NCBI GenBank assembly: GCA_928721565.1
Contig: OV788638.1
Coordinates: 558,001 to 622,000 of the forward strand
DNA: 64,000 nt
Source of the DNA: an uncultured Clostridia bacterium
Lineage (GTDB): Bacteria; Bacillota; Clostridia; TANB77; CAG-508
Reading direction: 5' to 3'
Shown here: positions 52,931 through 60,962 of the stretch, in pieces
Position numbering within the stretch: position 1 is the stretch's first letter
Layout: every line of letters starts with the position of its first letter
Made by a program: the position numbers and the translations under genes
Notes under the pieces: model-generated
What the model was told of the DNA's origin: nothing
The model's input: only the letters and a program-made list of their open reading frames with translations
Databases searched by the model: none

Positions 52931-53311
52931 ATGAAAGATAATACTCAAGAAAAAAATTTGATTGAAAGAAACGAGAATAGTATATTTGGTAAGATAAAAA
53001 ATTTCTTTAAAAATTTATTTGGAAAAAAAGAAGTGGAAGTAAATAATTTAGTTGATGAAGCTACTGAAATGGAAATGGAAAAAAGTGAAGCTTTTAGAAG
53101 TTCAATAAGAAATATAGAAGTTAATGAAAATAATATTTTTGAGCTTCAAAGAAGATATCACAAAGGAGAGATTTCTGTTAAGGAATTAACAAATGAGCAA
53201 ATAAATGCTTTGTGTGATTTATATGATGATAAAATTGCAGATTTAAAAAAGACGATTGCGGCTAAGGAGCAAATGCTTGAAAATTATAAGAAAGGTAAAA
53301 GGGCCCAATAA
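52931..53311 (+). CDS. Hypothetical protein
   Basis: 126 residues, soluble and helical. A basic amphipathic patch near the N-terminus (FGKIKNFFKNLFGKKEVEV) could touch a membrane. It is followed by helices (ELQRRYHKGEISVKELTNEQ, then DLYDDKIADLKKTIAAKEQM), the last coiled-coil-like. Not recognised. AGGAG precedes ATG 52931. Distal gene of a two-gene unit behind spoIIE. Confidence 0.7.
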   Translation: MKDNTQEKNLIERNENSIFGKIKNFFKNLFGKKEVEVNNLVDEATEMEMEKSEAFRSSIRNIEVNENNIFELQRRYHKGEISVKELTNEQINALCDLYDDKIADLKKTIAAKEQMLENYKKGKRAQ

Positions 53312-53345
53312 TTAAATTTTCATAATGATGAATTTTTGAAAAATA

Positions 53346-53374
53346 TTGACATATAATAACATTGATGTTATAAT
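53346..53374 (+). promoter_or_regulatory. Promoter of the antisense RNA
   Basis: TTGACA (53346-53351), 17-bp spacer, TATAAT (53369-53374): perfect consensus, with no open frame or ribosome site behind it. Expected start near 53381. Confidence 0.9.
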
Positions 53375-53380
53375 AACATT

Positions 53381-53445
53381 AGCTAGCAAATCGAATGAAC
53401 TCATAATGGTTTGCACGAGATATGTGTCCGCATATCTCTTTTTTT
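53381..53445 (+). ncRNA. Putative type I antitoxin RNA
   Basis: About 65 nt from the promoter at 53346-53374 to a strong terminator: GAGATATG/CATATCTC stem (53417-53424 with 53431-53438), loop TGTCCG, seven T. In front of it GCAAATC (53386-53392) pairs with GGTTTGC (53408-53414) and presents a 15-nt loop. Bases 53388-53404 (AAATCGAATGAACTCAT) are an exact copy of 53600-53616, so the RNA is complementary over 17 nt to the first codons of the peptide gene on the minus strand. Its terminator loop is complementary to the loop of the peptide mRNA's terminator. There is no open frame. This matches the RNA II design of Fst/par loci; expression is not shown. Confidence 0.82.
53388..53404 (+). repeat. 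17-bp direct repeat, antisense-RNA copy
   Basis: AAATCGAATGAACTCAT, repeated exactly at 53600-53616. It is the interaction segment of the proposed toxin-antitoxin pair. Confidence 0.9.
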
Positions 53446-53493
53446 GCCTAAAAGAACAATAGTAAGCTGATTAAGATTTTTAAAAGTTTCAGT

Positions 53494-53519
53494 AAAGAAA
53501 AGACAGGTGTCCGCCTGCC
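53494..53519 (-). terminator. Terminator of the toxin-peptide mRNA
   Basis: Minus strand: GGCAGG/CCTGTC stem with one G-U pair, loop CGGACA, tail TTTTCTTT. The loop is the exact complement of the antisense RNA's terminator loop TGTCCG. Confidence 0.75.
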
Positions 53520-53526
53520 CCAAAGA

Positions 53527-53616
53527 TTAATCTTTGTTTGTGTCTTGGCTATCATCGTTATTATCACTTAAAAGTAACAATACAATTAAACGCCAGATTA
53601 AATCGAATGAACTCAT
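53527..53616 (-). CDS. Putative type I toxin peptide (Fst-like hydrophobic peptide)
   Basis: 29 codons from ATG 53616 to TAA 53527-53529. The peptide starts MSSFDLIWRLIVLLLL and ends in an acidic, polar tail (SDNNDDSQDTNKD): one short membrane helix plus a charged C-terminus, the plan of Fst, TxpA and BsrG toxins. A very strong ribosome site, GGGAGGTG (53632-53625), sits 8 nt upstream. TATAAT (53672-53667) with TTGTTT at 17 bp gives a promoter, and the mRNA ends at 53494. Near the 5' end TCCTTT/AAAGGA can form a small hairpin. The start codon and next five codons are covered by the antisense RNA at 53381-53445. Toxicity is inferred; no characterised homologue is recognised. Confidence 0.8.
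   Translation of the reverse strand: MSSFDLIWRLIVLLLLSDNNDDSQDTNKD
53600..53616 (+). repeat. 17-bp direct repeat, toxin start-codon copy
   Basis: Plus-strand AAATCGAATGAACTCAT. On the minus strand it is the ATG and codons 2-6 of the peptide. Same as 53388-53404. Confidence 0.9.
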
Positions 53617-53666
53617 TCTAGTTGCACCTCCCTTCGCAAAGACTTCCTTTGGAAAAGGATGAATTT

Positions 53667-53695
53667 ATTATACTTCAAAATTATTGAAAAAACAA
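53667..53695 (-). promoter_or_regulatory. Promoter of the toxin-peptide mRNA
   Basis: Minus strand TTGTTT (53695-53690), 17-bp spacer, TATAAT (53672-53667). Start expected near 53660, giving an mRNA of about 165 nt. Apart from this locus and its two RNAs, I see nothing else in the gene-free stretch 53312-53822 except the promoter of the next gene. Confidence 0.7.
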
Positions 53696-53732
53696 TACTT
53701 ATATATGATTTCAATAATTATTTGCAATTTAC

Positions 53733-53761
53733 TTGTAAGTTAAAAAATTTTATGATATATT
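53733..53761 (+). promoter_or_regulatory. Promoter of the WG-repeat gene
   Basis: TTGTAA (53733-53738), 17-bp spacer, TATATT (53756-53761). Confidence 0.55.
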
Positions 53762-53822
53762 ATACATGTAGAATAATATAAACAAAAAGGTTTTATACCT
53801 TAGGAAGGAATGATAGTTAAAT

Positions 53823-55331
53823 ATGGCAAGAGGAAAGAGATATCAAACAGAAGGTAAGCTTAATTACACTAAAGTATTTGCAGTAATTATAGCAATAGCA
53901 GTTGTAATAATGTTCATATTTATAATAAGAAATGTATTAAAACAGAGAGAAAAAGTGACGAAAAATTATCAATATTTTGCGGTATATGCACAAGATAAAT
54001 GGGGAGTAATAAATCAGGACGGAGAAGAAGTAATTATACCATCATATCAAGAAATGATAATAATTCCAAATGAAGAAAAAGATGTATTTATTTGTACATA
54101 TGATATAAATGATCAAACAGGCGAATATAAAACAAAAGCTATAAATAGTAAAAATGAAGAAATTTTTACAGGATATGATAAAGTGGAAGCTATAGATAAT
54201 ATAGATAAAGACAATAATCTTTGGTATGAAAAAGATGTACTTAAAGTAAATAAAAATGGAAAATATGGCTTGATTGATTTAAATGGAAAAGAAATATTGC
54301 CAATTGAGTATGATGAAATAACAGTGCTTGACGGAATGGAAAATAGTATAATTATAAAAAAGGGCGATAAAATAGGTTTAGTAAATGACAATGGAAGTGC
54401 TATAATTGATACAAATTATAAAGAAATAAAGGCTTTGGGTGATTCATACAAAGAAGGATATATTACAGTTGATGAAAAAGGAAAATATGGAGTAGTAAGT
54501 ACTACAAAAAAACAAATATTAGAAAATAAATATGATGAAATATTTCCGGTTTATTTAAAAGATTATTATTTGGTCAAAGAAAATGGGACAAAAGAATTAG
54601 TAAATTCTAATGGTGAGGTTGTGCTTGATAAAGGATTTGATGATATAAAATCTGCTACAACAAATGGTGTAATATTTAATAAAGATAATTTGTATGGAGA
54701 GATGAGCCTTTCTGGAGAGATTACTTTAGAACCCAAATATCAAGAATTAAAAGAAGTTAAAAAAGGTATATATATAGCTAAAAAAGATGATAAATATGGA
54801 ATAATAGATAATGTTGGAAATGAACAATTGGCATTTGATTATACAGGAATGACATATAATGAAAAAGCAAATCTATTTTTTGCAGAAGATGCAGAGTATA
54901 AAACTTCTTTAATAGATGAAGTATACAATATAAAGGCAACAGGAATATTATCAGAAGTAAATACAGATGATGGTTATATTAGAATGAGATTAGATGATGA
55001 CTATAAATATTTTGATTTAAAAGGTGAAGAGACTTCAAATATACAAGTATTGAAAGATAATACAATATTTTTGAGTAAAAAAGATGGCAAATATGGATAT
55101 GTTGACAAAAAAGGAAATCCTATAACAGATTATATATATGATGATGCTACAGAACAAAACAAATATGGATTTGCAGCTGTAAAGAAAAATGGAGTATGGG
55201 GTTCTATAAATAAAGAAGGGAAAGAAATTGTTGAACCAAAATATAATTTAGAAAATAATTTGAAAATTGATTTTATAGGAAAATGGCACTTAGGAGAAGA
55301 TTTAAACATGAATTACTATTGTGAAAAATAA
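53823..55331 (+). CDS. Membrane-anchored WG-repeat protein
   Basis: 502 residues. Membrane helix at about 18-40 (VFAVIIAIAVVIMFIFIIRN), then a string of WG repeats: DKWGVINQDGEEVIIPSYQE, GKYGLIDLNGKEILPIEYDE, DKIGLVNDNGSAIIDTNYKE, GKYGVVSTTKKQILENKYDE, DKYGIIDNVGNEQLAFDY, GKYGYVDKKGNPITDYIYDD and GVWGSINKEGKEIVEPKYN. The repeats form a beta-rich extracytoplasmic domain, used in many Clostridia surface proteins for protein contacts. No enzyme motif. AGGAAGG precedes ATG 53823. Partner unknown. Confidence 0.88.
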   Translation: MARGKRYQTEGKLNYTKVFAVIIAIAVVIMFIFIIRNVLKQREKVTKNYQYFAVYAQDKWGVINQDGEEVIIPSYQEMIIIPNEEKDVFICTYDINDQTGEYKTKAINSKNEEIFTGYDKVEAIDNIDKDNNLWYEKDVLKVNKNGKYGLIDLNGKEILPIEYDEITVLDGMENSIIIKKGDKIGLVNDNGSAIIDTNYKEIKALGDSYKEGYITVDEKGKYGVVSTTKKQILENKYDEIFPVYLKDYYLVKENGTKELVNSNGEVVLDKGFDDIKSATTNGVIFNKDNLYGEMSLSGEITLEPKYQELKEVKKGIYIAKKDDKYGIIDNVGNEQLAFDYTGMTYNEKANLFFAEDAEYKTSLIDEVYNIKATGILSEVNTDDGYIRMRLDDDYKYFDLKGEETSNIQVLKDNTIFLSKKDGKYGYVDKKGNPITDYIYDDATEQNKYGFAAVKKNGVWGSINKEGKEIVEPKYNLENNLKIDFIGKWHLGEDLNMNYYCEK

Positions 55332-55378
55332 TCAGGAGATAGATAATCTTTTGAGAAAAGAGAGGAATGTAATAAAAT

Positions 55379-56611
55379 ATGGAGCTAAAGACAAAATACC
55401 AATATACATACTTTATATACCCTTATGTGATAAAAGAAAATAAATATTCTAAATACTTGCTAAAATTATTAAAAGATGAAAATTGTCAATTAAGAATATT
55501 TAAGAAAGAAAAAGATTTAGATTTATATTCATATTTTTCACATAGGGCAAGAAATTATATGTTTAATAGTTTTAATTTTAGTAAAACTAGATTAGCAAGA
55601 TTAGAGGATTTACCAATTGAAACTAAAGCTGCAGTATTAGAGCAAAGTCCATGTACGATTTTTGAATATTCAATAAAAAAAGATATTCAGGGCAAAACGG
55701 CCTCTGAAGGAAATGGTATATTTTTTAGAATACCTAAAGTAGAAATTATATGCTTTAATACCGGAATATGTTTTTTGTGTATAAAAACTAATATAGAAGA
55801 AAGTGATAGTTTTTCTGATGTATTAAATTTTAATTACAAATTTAGAGATATAAATCAAGAATTTGCAAATATGAATAATTATGATAATATAAGAGTGCAA
55901 ACTGATTGCTTTGATGATGTACAATATTTAAAAGAATTTATACAAAACTTAACAGGACCATCAACTGAAGCAATGAAACTTGATATAGATACAGAAAGAT
56001 TTCTTACATATTCATATGTATGTATAGATCAAGAGAATTGGAATAATACTAATGAATTTGAGAATATATGTGGCAACTATATGAAATTTTTAAATATATT
56101 GCCTAATGATAATAGTGTGAATTATTCAAAAGAAGATGCTAAAGTTATTTCAAAATGGAAATATGCTAAATTAGGAGTTACAAAACAAGGAGTCACACTA
56201 TTTGCGTCAAGTTGTGATATTAATAATTTTACAGTATTTCCACATGAATTTGAACAACAATATTTGTATACATATATATTGGCATTATATACAGATATTT
56301 ATTTGAAAAAAATTAATTTGGAATTTAGACAGTCTTTAAAAATTCAGAAGACCCGTAAGGAATTTATAAAGTTCACACAATCTTTATGGATTAACGAAGT
56401 GACTGCTGATGATACGGGTTCAACATTTTATCAATATTTAAAGGATATTCTTGAAGTAGGTGTGCTATATGAGGATACTAAAAATAAATATGATGTTTTA
56501 TATAAAGAAATGAATATAGAAAAAACTGCTAAAAATAATGTGGCTATTATAGCAATATTAGTTGTAACATTGGTTATAAATTTAATAAATATATTATTTT
56601 TGGGAAAATAA
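55379..56611 (+). CDS. Tail-anchored protein, unknown function
   Basis: 410 residues. No signal peptide; one membrane helix at the very end (about 390-408, NVAIIAILVVTLVINLINIL) preceded by a helical region (LYEDTKNKYDVLYKEMNI). The soluble part starts with aromatic YQYTYFIYPYVIKEN and looks like a compact alpha/beta domain, with no motif I know. The layout recalls CorA-like proteins but lacks GMN. AGAGAGG upstream. It lies between the WG-repeat gene and acpS, with a strong terminator behind it. Confidence 0.8.
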   Translation: MELKTKYQYTYFIYPYVIKENKYSKYLLKLLKDENCQLRIFKKEKDLDLYSYFSHRARNYMFNSFNFSKTRLARLEDLPIETKAAVLEQSPCTIFEYSIKKDIQGKTASEGNGIFFRIPKVEIICFNTGICFLCIKTNIEESDSFSDVLNFNYKFRDINQEFANMNNYDNIRVQTDCFDDVQYLKEFIQNLTGPSTEAMKLDIDTERFLTYSYVCIDQENWNNTNEFENICGNYMKFLNILPNDNSVNYSKEDAKVISKWKYAKLGVTKQGVTLFASSCDINNFTVFPHEFEQQYLYTYILALYTDIYLKKINLEFRQSLKIQKTRKEFIKFTQSLWINEVTADDTGSTFYQYLKDILEVGVLYEDTKNKYDVLYKEMNIEKTAKNNVAIIAILVVTLVINLINILFLGK

Positions 56612-56617
56612 CGAAAG

Positions 56618-56650
56618 AAGTTGATATATTTAAATATATCAACTTTATTT
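56618..56650 (+). terminator. Perfect 28-bp palindrome terminator
   Basis: 56618-56645 is its own reverse complement (starts AAGTTGATATATTT), followed by TATTT. It separates the tail-anchored gene from acpS. Confidence 0.8.
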
Positions 56651-56667
56651 ATAAGAGGAATGATGAT

Positions 56668-57042
56668 ATGAAAGTAAGAACAGGAACAGATATTATAGAA
56701 ATAGAGAGAGTAAAAAAGAGTATAGAAGAAACTGATGGTAGATTTTGCGAAAGAGTATATACCAAGAGTGAAATTGAATATTGTGAAAGTAAAAAGATAC
56801 AAAAGTATCAGCACTATGCTGCTAGGTTTGCAGCAAAAGAGGCAATATTTAAAGCTATATCATCTGCATTGGATAGTAAATATGAGATAGAATGGAAAGA
56901 TATTGAAGTTAAAAATGATCAAAATGGAAGACCTGTTGTTAATTTAGATAATAAATTTATGAAGAATATAGAAAGTATTGATATAAGTATTTCACATTGC
57001 AAACAATATGCAGTAGCAACAGTGGTAGTTTTAGAAAGGTAG
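56668..57042 (+). CDS. acpS: Holo-[acyl-carrier-protein] synthase
   Basis: Transfers 4'-phosphopantetheine from CoA to ACP for fatty-acid synthesis. Seen: GTDIIEIERVKKSIEE (metal-binding Asp8), then RFAAKEAIFKAIS with the conserved Glu and Lys, and ISISHCKQYAVATVV at the end. 124 residues is standard. It overlaps no gene and is followed by tatD 8 bases later, so the two are co-transcribed. Confidence 0.95.
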   Translation: MKVRTGTDIIEIERVKKSIEETDGRFCERVYTKSEIEYCESKKIQKYQHYAARFAAKEAIFKAISSALDSKYEIEWKDIEVKNDQNGRPVVNLDNKFMKNIESIDISISHCKQYAVATVVVLER

Positions 57043-57050
57043 GAGAAAAG

Positions 57051-57833
57051 ATGGAATTTTTTGATTCACATTCACATTATAATGATGAAAAATTTGATGA
57101 GGATAGAGAACAAATTATAAAAGAAACATATGAGGCAGATGTGACTAAGTTTGTATGTGCAGGTTATAATATTCAATCTTCATTATTTTCATTAAATATG
57201 TCAAAAAAATATGAATTTATTTATTCAATTTGTGGTATTTCACCTAATGATATTCCACAATCTGAGCAACAATTGTGGAAAGATATCAATGAAATTACTG
57301 AAATTGTGAAGAAAAATAATTCCAAAAAATTAGTTGCAATTGGGGAAATTGGACTTGATTATTATTGGAGTAAAGAAAATAGAGATTTACAGAAACAAGC
57401 TTTTATAAAACAAATTGAATTAGCAAATGAATTAGATTTGCCTATTGTAATTCATTCTAGGGATGCTTCAGTTGATACTATAGATATATTAAAAAAACAT
57501 AAGGTTAATAGAACTGGCATTTTCCATTGTTGCCAATTAAATCAAGAATTAGTAAGACAAGCTTTAGAGCTGGGATATTATATTTCATTTGCTGGTCCTA
57601 TAACATTTAAGAATTCTAAAAATGCTCCAGAAGTGATAAAAATGGTACCAATTGATAGAATTTTAATTGAAACAGATAGTCCGTATTTGGCTCCAGAGCC
57701 TAATAGAGGAAAGCGTAATGATTGTAGAAATGTTAAATATGTTGCACAAAAGATAGCTGATGTTAAGGGATATTCATTAGAAGAGGTTGCGAAAAAAACT
57801 TATGAAAATGCAATGAGGATTTTTAATATTTAG
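57051..57833 (+). CDS. tatD: TatD family metal-dependent DNase
   Basis: 260 residues, TIM-barrel hydrolase with 3'-5' exonuclease activity in characterised members. Metal ligands: FFDSHSHYND (H-x-H), GEIGLDYYW (Glu), VIHSRDA (His), FHCCQL (His) and ETDSPYLAPEPNRGKRN (Asp). Start 57051 follows TAGGAG; an upstream in-frame ATG at 56997 lies inside acpS. Next gene after 13 bases is a uracil-DNA glycosylase, so this may be a small repair unit. Confidence 0.94.
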   Translation: MEFFDSHSHYNDEKFDEDREQIIKETYEADVTKFVCAGYNIQSSLFSLNMSKKYEFIYSICGISPNDIPQSEQQLWKDINEITEIVKKNNSKKLVAIGEIGLDYYWSKENRDLQKQAFIKQIELANELDLPIVIHSRDASVDTIDILKKHKVNRTGIFHCCQLNQELVRQALELGYYISFAGPITFKNSKNAPEVIKMVPIDRILIETDSPYLAPEPNRGKRNDCRNVKYVAQKIADVKGYSLEEVAKKTYENAMRIFNI

Positions 57834-57846
57834 GATGTGAAATTAT

Positions 57847-58404
57847 ATGTATGATAATTGGGAACAATTAGAAGAAGAAACTAAACAGTGTAAGAAATGT
57901 AGATTATGCCAAAATAGAAATAATGTGGTATTTGGAACTGGAAACAAACAAGCTGACTTGATGTTTATAGGAGAGGGCCCAGGAGCGGACGAAGATTTGC
58001 AAGGTATACCATTTGTAGGAAAAGCGGGTAAGCTTATGAATATGGCTTTTGAAACAATTGGGTTGAATAGAGATGAAGTATATATTGCCAATATTGTAAA
58101 ATGCCGTCCACCTTCAAATAGAAATCCACAAGAAGATGAAGCAAATGCTTGCTTAAATTATTTGAGAAATCAGGTTATTTTGGTTAAACCTAAAATTATT
58201 GTTTTATTGGGAAGTGTTGCTTTAAAAAATATTTTGGGTAAAGAATATGGTATTACAGCTAGTAGGGGAAATTGGATAGAAAAAAAGGGGATTTTGTACA
58301 TGCCAACATGGCATCCTGCAGCTTTATTGAGAGATGAAACTAAAAAAATTGATTTTATTAAAGACTTACAACAAGTTATGAATAAGTATAGTTGGTCAAA
58401 ATAA
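57847..58404 (+). CDS. Uracil-DNA glycosylase, family 4 (Fe-S type)
   Basis: 185 residues. Removes uracil from DNA. Four cysteine ligands for a [4Fe-4S] cluster are visible: CKKC at about 15-18, KCRPP and the later Cys in NACLNYL. Active-site motifs: FIGEGPGADEDLQGIPFVGKAG and, at the end, MPTWHPAALLRD. The motif GEGPGAxED is that of family 4/5 rather than Ung. Downstream of tatD in the same operon. Confidence 0.94.
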   Translation: MYDNWEQLEEETKQCKKCRLCQNRNNVVFGTGNKQADLMFIGEGPGADEDLQGIPFVGKAGKLMNMAFETIGLNRDEVYIANIVKCRPPSNRNPQEDEANACLNYLRNQVILVKPKIIVLLGSVALKNILGKEYGITASRGNWIEKKGILYMPTWHPAALLRDETKKIDFIKDLQQVMNKYSWSK

Positions 58405-58450
58405 TTGACTTAATATATAAAACAATGTAAAATATTAAAAGGTGAAGAAA

Positions 58451-59698
58451 ATGAAAGAAATACAAGAAAAGGCAAATTATTGTTTAAATTGCCCAGTAAA
58501 GCCATGTTCAAATAAAGGATGTCCTTTAGGAAATAATATACCTGGTTTTATAAAAGCAATTAGGGAAGAAGATTATAAAAAAGCATATGAAATTTTATCA
58601 GAAACGACAGTACTAGAGGCTGTTTGTGGAAGGATATGCCCACACACAAAGCAATGCGAAGGCTCATGTGTAAGAGGAATAAAATCAGTTCCAGTAAGTA
58701 TTGGAGAAATGGAAGCATTTATAGGAGATATTTCAATAAAAGAAAATTATAAAATAGCAGATGTAAATATAGAAAATAAAAATAAGAAAATTGCAATTGT
58801 AGGAGGAGGTCCTGCAGGACTTACAGCGTCAGCATTTTTATTAAAGAATGGATATTCAGTAACTATATATGAAAAATATGATTATTTAGGTGGACTTTTA
58901 GTTCATGGAATTCCAGAATTTAGATTACCAAAAGAGATAGTGAAAAATACTGTTAGAAAAATAATAGATTTGGGCTTAGAGGTAAAATATAATCAAGAAT
59001 TAAATAAAGATTTTACATTACAAGATTTAAAGGAAGAATATGATGCTATTTTTTTAGCTTTTGGTGCTAATATAACAACTAAAATGGGAGTAGAAGGAGA
59101 AGATTTAAAAGGTGTATTTGGTGGAAACCAATTATTGGAACATAATGATCATCCGGATTATACAAATAAAAAAGTGGCTATAATTGGTGGAGGAAATGTT
59201 GCTATGGATTGTGCAAGAACAATTAAAAGATTGGGGGCACAAGAGGTAAAAGTAATATATAGAAGATCTGAAGAACAAATGCCTGCAGAAACTAAAGAAA
59301 TTCAAGAGGCTAAAGAAGAAGGAATAGAATTTTTGTTTCAAAATAATATTGTAAAAATACTGGGAGCCAAAAAGGTTGAGCAAGTTGAGTTGATAAAGAC
59401 AGAACTTGTTCAAAGAGAGGGAGAGGTTAGAAAATTTCCAATAAATATTCCTGATAGTAATTATATAATTGATATGGATTATATAATAATGGCATTAGGC
59501 TCAGAACCAGAGGAATTTGTTAGAACATTAGGGCTAGAATTGAACAAATGGGGAAGAATTCAGATTGATGATAAAAATAGAACTTCAGATTCTAAAGTTT
59601 TTGCTGGAGGAGATATTGCTGGCGCTAAGGGAACTGTTGCTTGGGCAGCACGTTCTGGTAGAGAGGCTGCTTATTCAATAATGGAATACTTAAAATAA
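58451..59698 (+). CDS. gltA: NADPH-dependent glutamate synthase small subunit-like oxidoreductase
   Basis: 415 residues. N-terminal Fe-S module with CLNCPVKPCSNKGCPLG and CGRICPHTKQCEGSCVRG, FAD-binding GGGPAGLTASAFL (about 117), the conserved GGLLVHGIPEFRLPK, NAD(P)-binding GGGNVAMDCARTIKRLG (about 246) and the terminal FAGGDIAGAKGTVAWAARSGREA. Moves electrons from NAD(P)H through FAD. The length fits GltA-type homomeric proteins and the NfnL/SudA group. No glutamate synthase large subunit or ferredoxin partner is adjacent, so the true reaction is open. Start 58451 with AAAGGTG is preferred over GTG 58442. Confidence 0.9.
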   Translation: MKEIQEKANYCLNCPVKPCSNKGCPLGNNIPGFIKAIREEDYKKAYEILSETTVLEAVCGRICPHTKQCEGSCVRGIKSVPVSIGEMEAFIGDISIKENYKIADVNIENKNKKIAIVGGGPAGLTASAFLLKNGYSVTIYEKYDYLGGLLVHGIPEFRLPKEIVKNTVRKIIDLGLEVKYNQELNKDFTLQDLKEEYDAIFLAFGANITTKMGVEGEDLKGVFGGNQLLEHNDHPDYTNKKVAIIGGGNVAMDCARTIKRLGAQEVKVIYRRSEEQMPAETKEIQEAKEEGIEFLFQNNIVKILGAKKVEQVELIKTELVQREGEVRKFPINIPDSNYIIDMDYIIMALGSEPEEFVRTLGLELNKWGRIQIDDKNRTSDSKVFAGGDIAGAKGTVAWAARSGREAAYSIMEYLK

Positions 59699-59726
59699 AA
59701 AGTCGACATTTTATTGTCGACTTTTT
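59697..59726 (+). terminator. Terminator of gltA
   Basis: Perfect 12-bp stem AAAAAGTCGACA/TGTCGACTTTTT, loop TTTTAT. Usable in both directions. Confidence 0.9.
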
Positions 59727-59740
59727 GAGATTCATTAGTA

Positions 59741-59881
59741 TGATATCTTTTGTATAATTAACATTTGTATATATAAATCATTTGTAAAGTTATCTTTTGT
59801 AAATAATAACTTGCAAAAATCATTTGTATATTTATCATTTGTATATTTGTCATTTGTAAAGTTTTAAATTAGTCTTTTGTT
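59741..59881. repeat. Array of short TTTGTA repeats, period 15 bp
   Basis: TTTGTA cores at 59749, 59764, 59781, 59796, 59823, 59838 and 59853, with variants near 59811 and 59876. Six of the spacings are 15 bp or 17 bp. The best units read ATCATTTGTATATTT. It lies between convergent genes, in no gene frame, and butts against the stop codon of the HExxH gene. Confidence 0.8.
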
Positions 59882-60962
59882 AATTATGTATTTTTTCTCC
59901 TGTTACGAAGTTTTTGATTGCTCTAAACCAAGAAACAAATAAATTTGTTTTCTTACATTCAAGAGCTGTTTCAATGCCACCATTTTCAAGTACGTTAGAT
60001 TTATGTTCTAATTGTGACATTTTTTCTGTATAGTAATCATCAAAGAAAGTATAATCATCAGTACGACCAATTAACTCTCCATAATGCTCTAGTTTTCTTC
60101 TATAATTATCAAGTTCTTCTAAATTAGAGATTTTTCTAAAAGCTTTGTCAAAGTAATTTTTTATAATTAAATTTTGGGCTTTTTCAAAGTATTCAGAAAT
60201 TTTACTTTTACAGTTTTCTGTTTTTGCAACTAGTTTATCAACTGCTTTAGTTCTTTCGTCATAAGAAGAAGATTTATTATTTAGTTTTATTATTTTTTCT
60301 TCTAAATCTAAAATTTGATCTACATAGTATTCTACGTCGTCATATGTTTTTTCAGAAGTTAAATTTATAAATGTGTTCTTAAACTTATCATTGCTTGTAA
60401 AAGTACTATCAAACAAAATTGTTTCTCCTGTAAGATATGCCATTTGTTCAATCAAATTGCATTCTAGTGGATAGTATGAGGGACTGATAGTTCTAAATGA
60501 AACACCAAAGTATTTAACGTAATCTTTTTCGATTCCAATTACTTTTGATGTAATGTATTGAACTGCAGCTTCATTTAATCCCATTCCAACAATTTTGAAA
60601 TTATCAAAATTACATAGACCCATTCTTATGAGATTATTTTTTTTATCTTTAACTTCTTGAATATAGTGAATACATTCATGAATTGCAAATTCTTCTAAAT
60701 CTTCGATAGCAATTTTTTCGTTAAAGTATATAGATGTATTTTTATAAAAGTAGTTAGCTTCTGCCATTCCTTCTGGCATTATTGCTCTATACATACCTAG
60801 TTTTGAAAGTTTTGAGAATAAATCACTTTCATTAAAACAAAGTTCTGGAAATGTATCACATAATTTTGTAGCTATATTATGTGAGATTGTATTTACAGAC
60901 ATTGTATCAAGTATGTCGACTACTCTTATTCCATCTTTTCTTAAATCAGATTCGATGCTCAT
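59880..60962 (-). CDS. Cytoplasmic HExxH putative zinc peptidase
   Basis: 360 residues, no signal peptide or membrane helix. The zinc motif is in FAIHECIHYIQE (H95, E96, H99), preceded by an amphipathic strand (SIYFNEKIAIEDLEE) as in gluzincins. GMGLNEAAVQYIT has a Glu (E131), 32 residues on, that could be the third ligand. The last 170 residues are helical and coiled-coil-like (DQILDLEEKIIKLNNK, then DELDKL-type heptads). I do not recognise the family. CGGAGG precedes ATG 60962. Monocistronic, divergent from the PdaB-like gene. Target unknown. Confidence 0.75.
   Translation of the reverse strand: MSIESDLRKDGIRVVDILDTMSVNTISHNIATKLCDTFPELCFNESDLFSKLSKLGMYRAIMPEGMAEANYFYKNTSIYFNEKIAIEDLEEFAIHECIHYIQEVKDKKNNLIRMGLCNFDNFKIVGMGLNEAAVQYITSKVIGIEKDYVKYFGVSFRTISPSYYPLECNLIEQMAYLTGETILFDSTFTSNDKFKNTFINLTSEKTYDDVEYYVDQILDLEEKIIKLNNKSSSYDERTKAVDKLVAKTENCKSKISEYFEKAQNLIIKNYFDKAFRKISNLEELDNYRRKLEHYGELIGRTDDYTFFDDYYTEKMSQLEHKSNVLENGGIETALECKKTNLFVSWFRAIKNFVTGEKIHN

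Noticed and set aside
59741..59881. CRISPR array
   Set aside because: Units of about 15 bp are contiguous, without unique spacers, and no cas genes are present.
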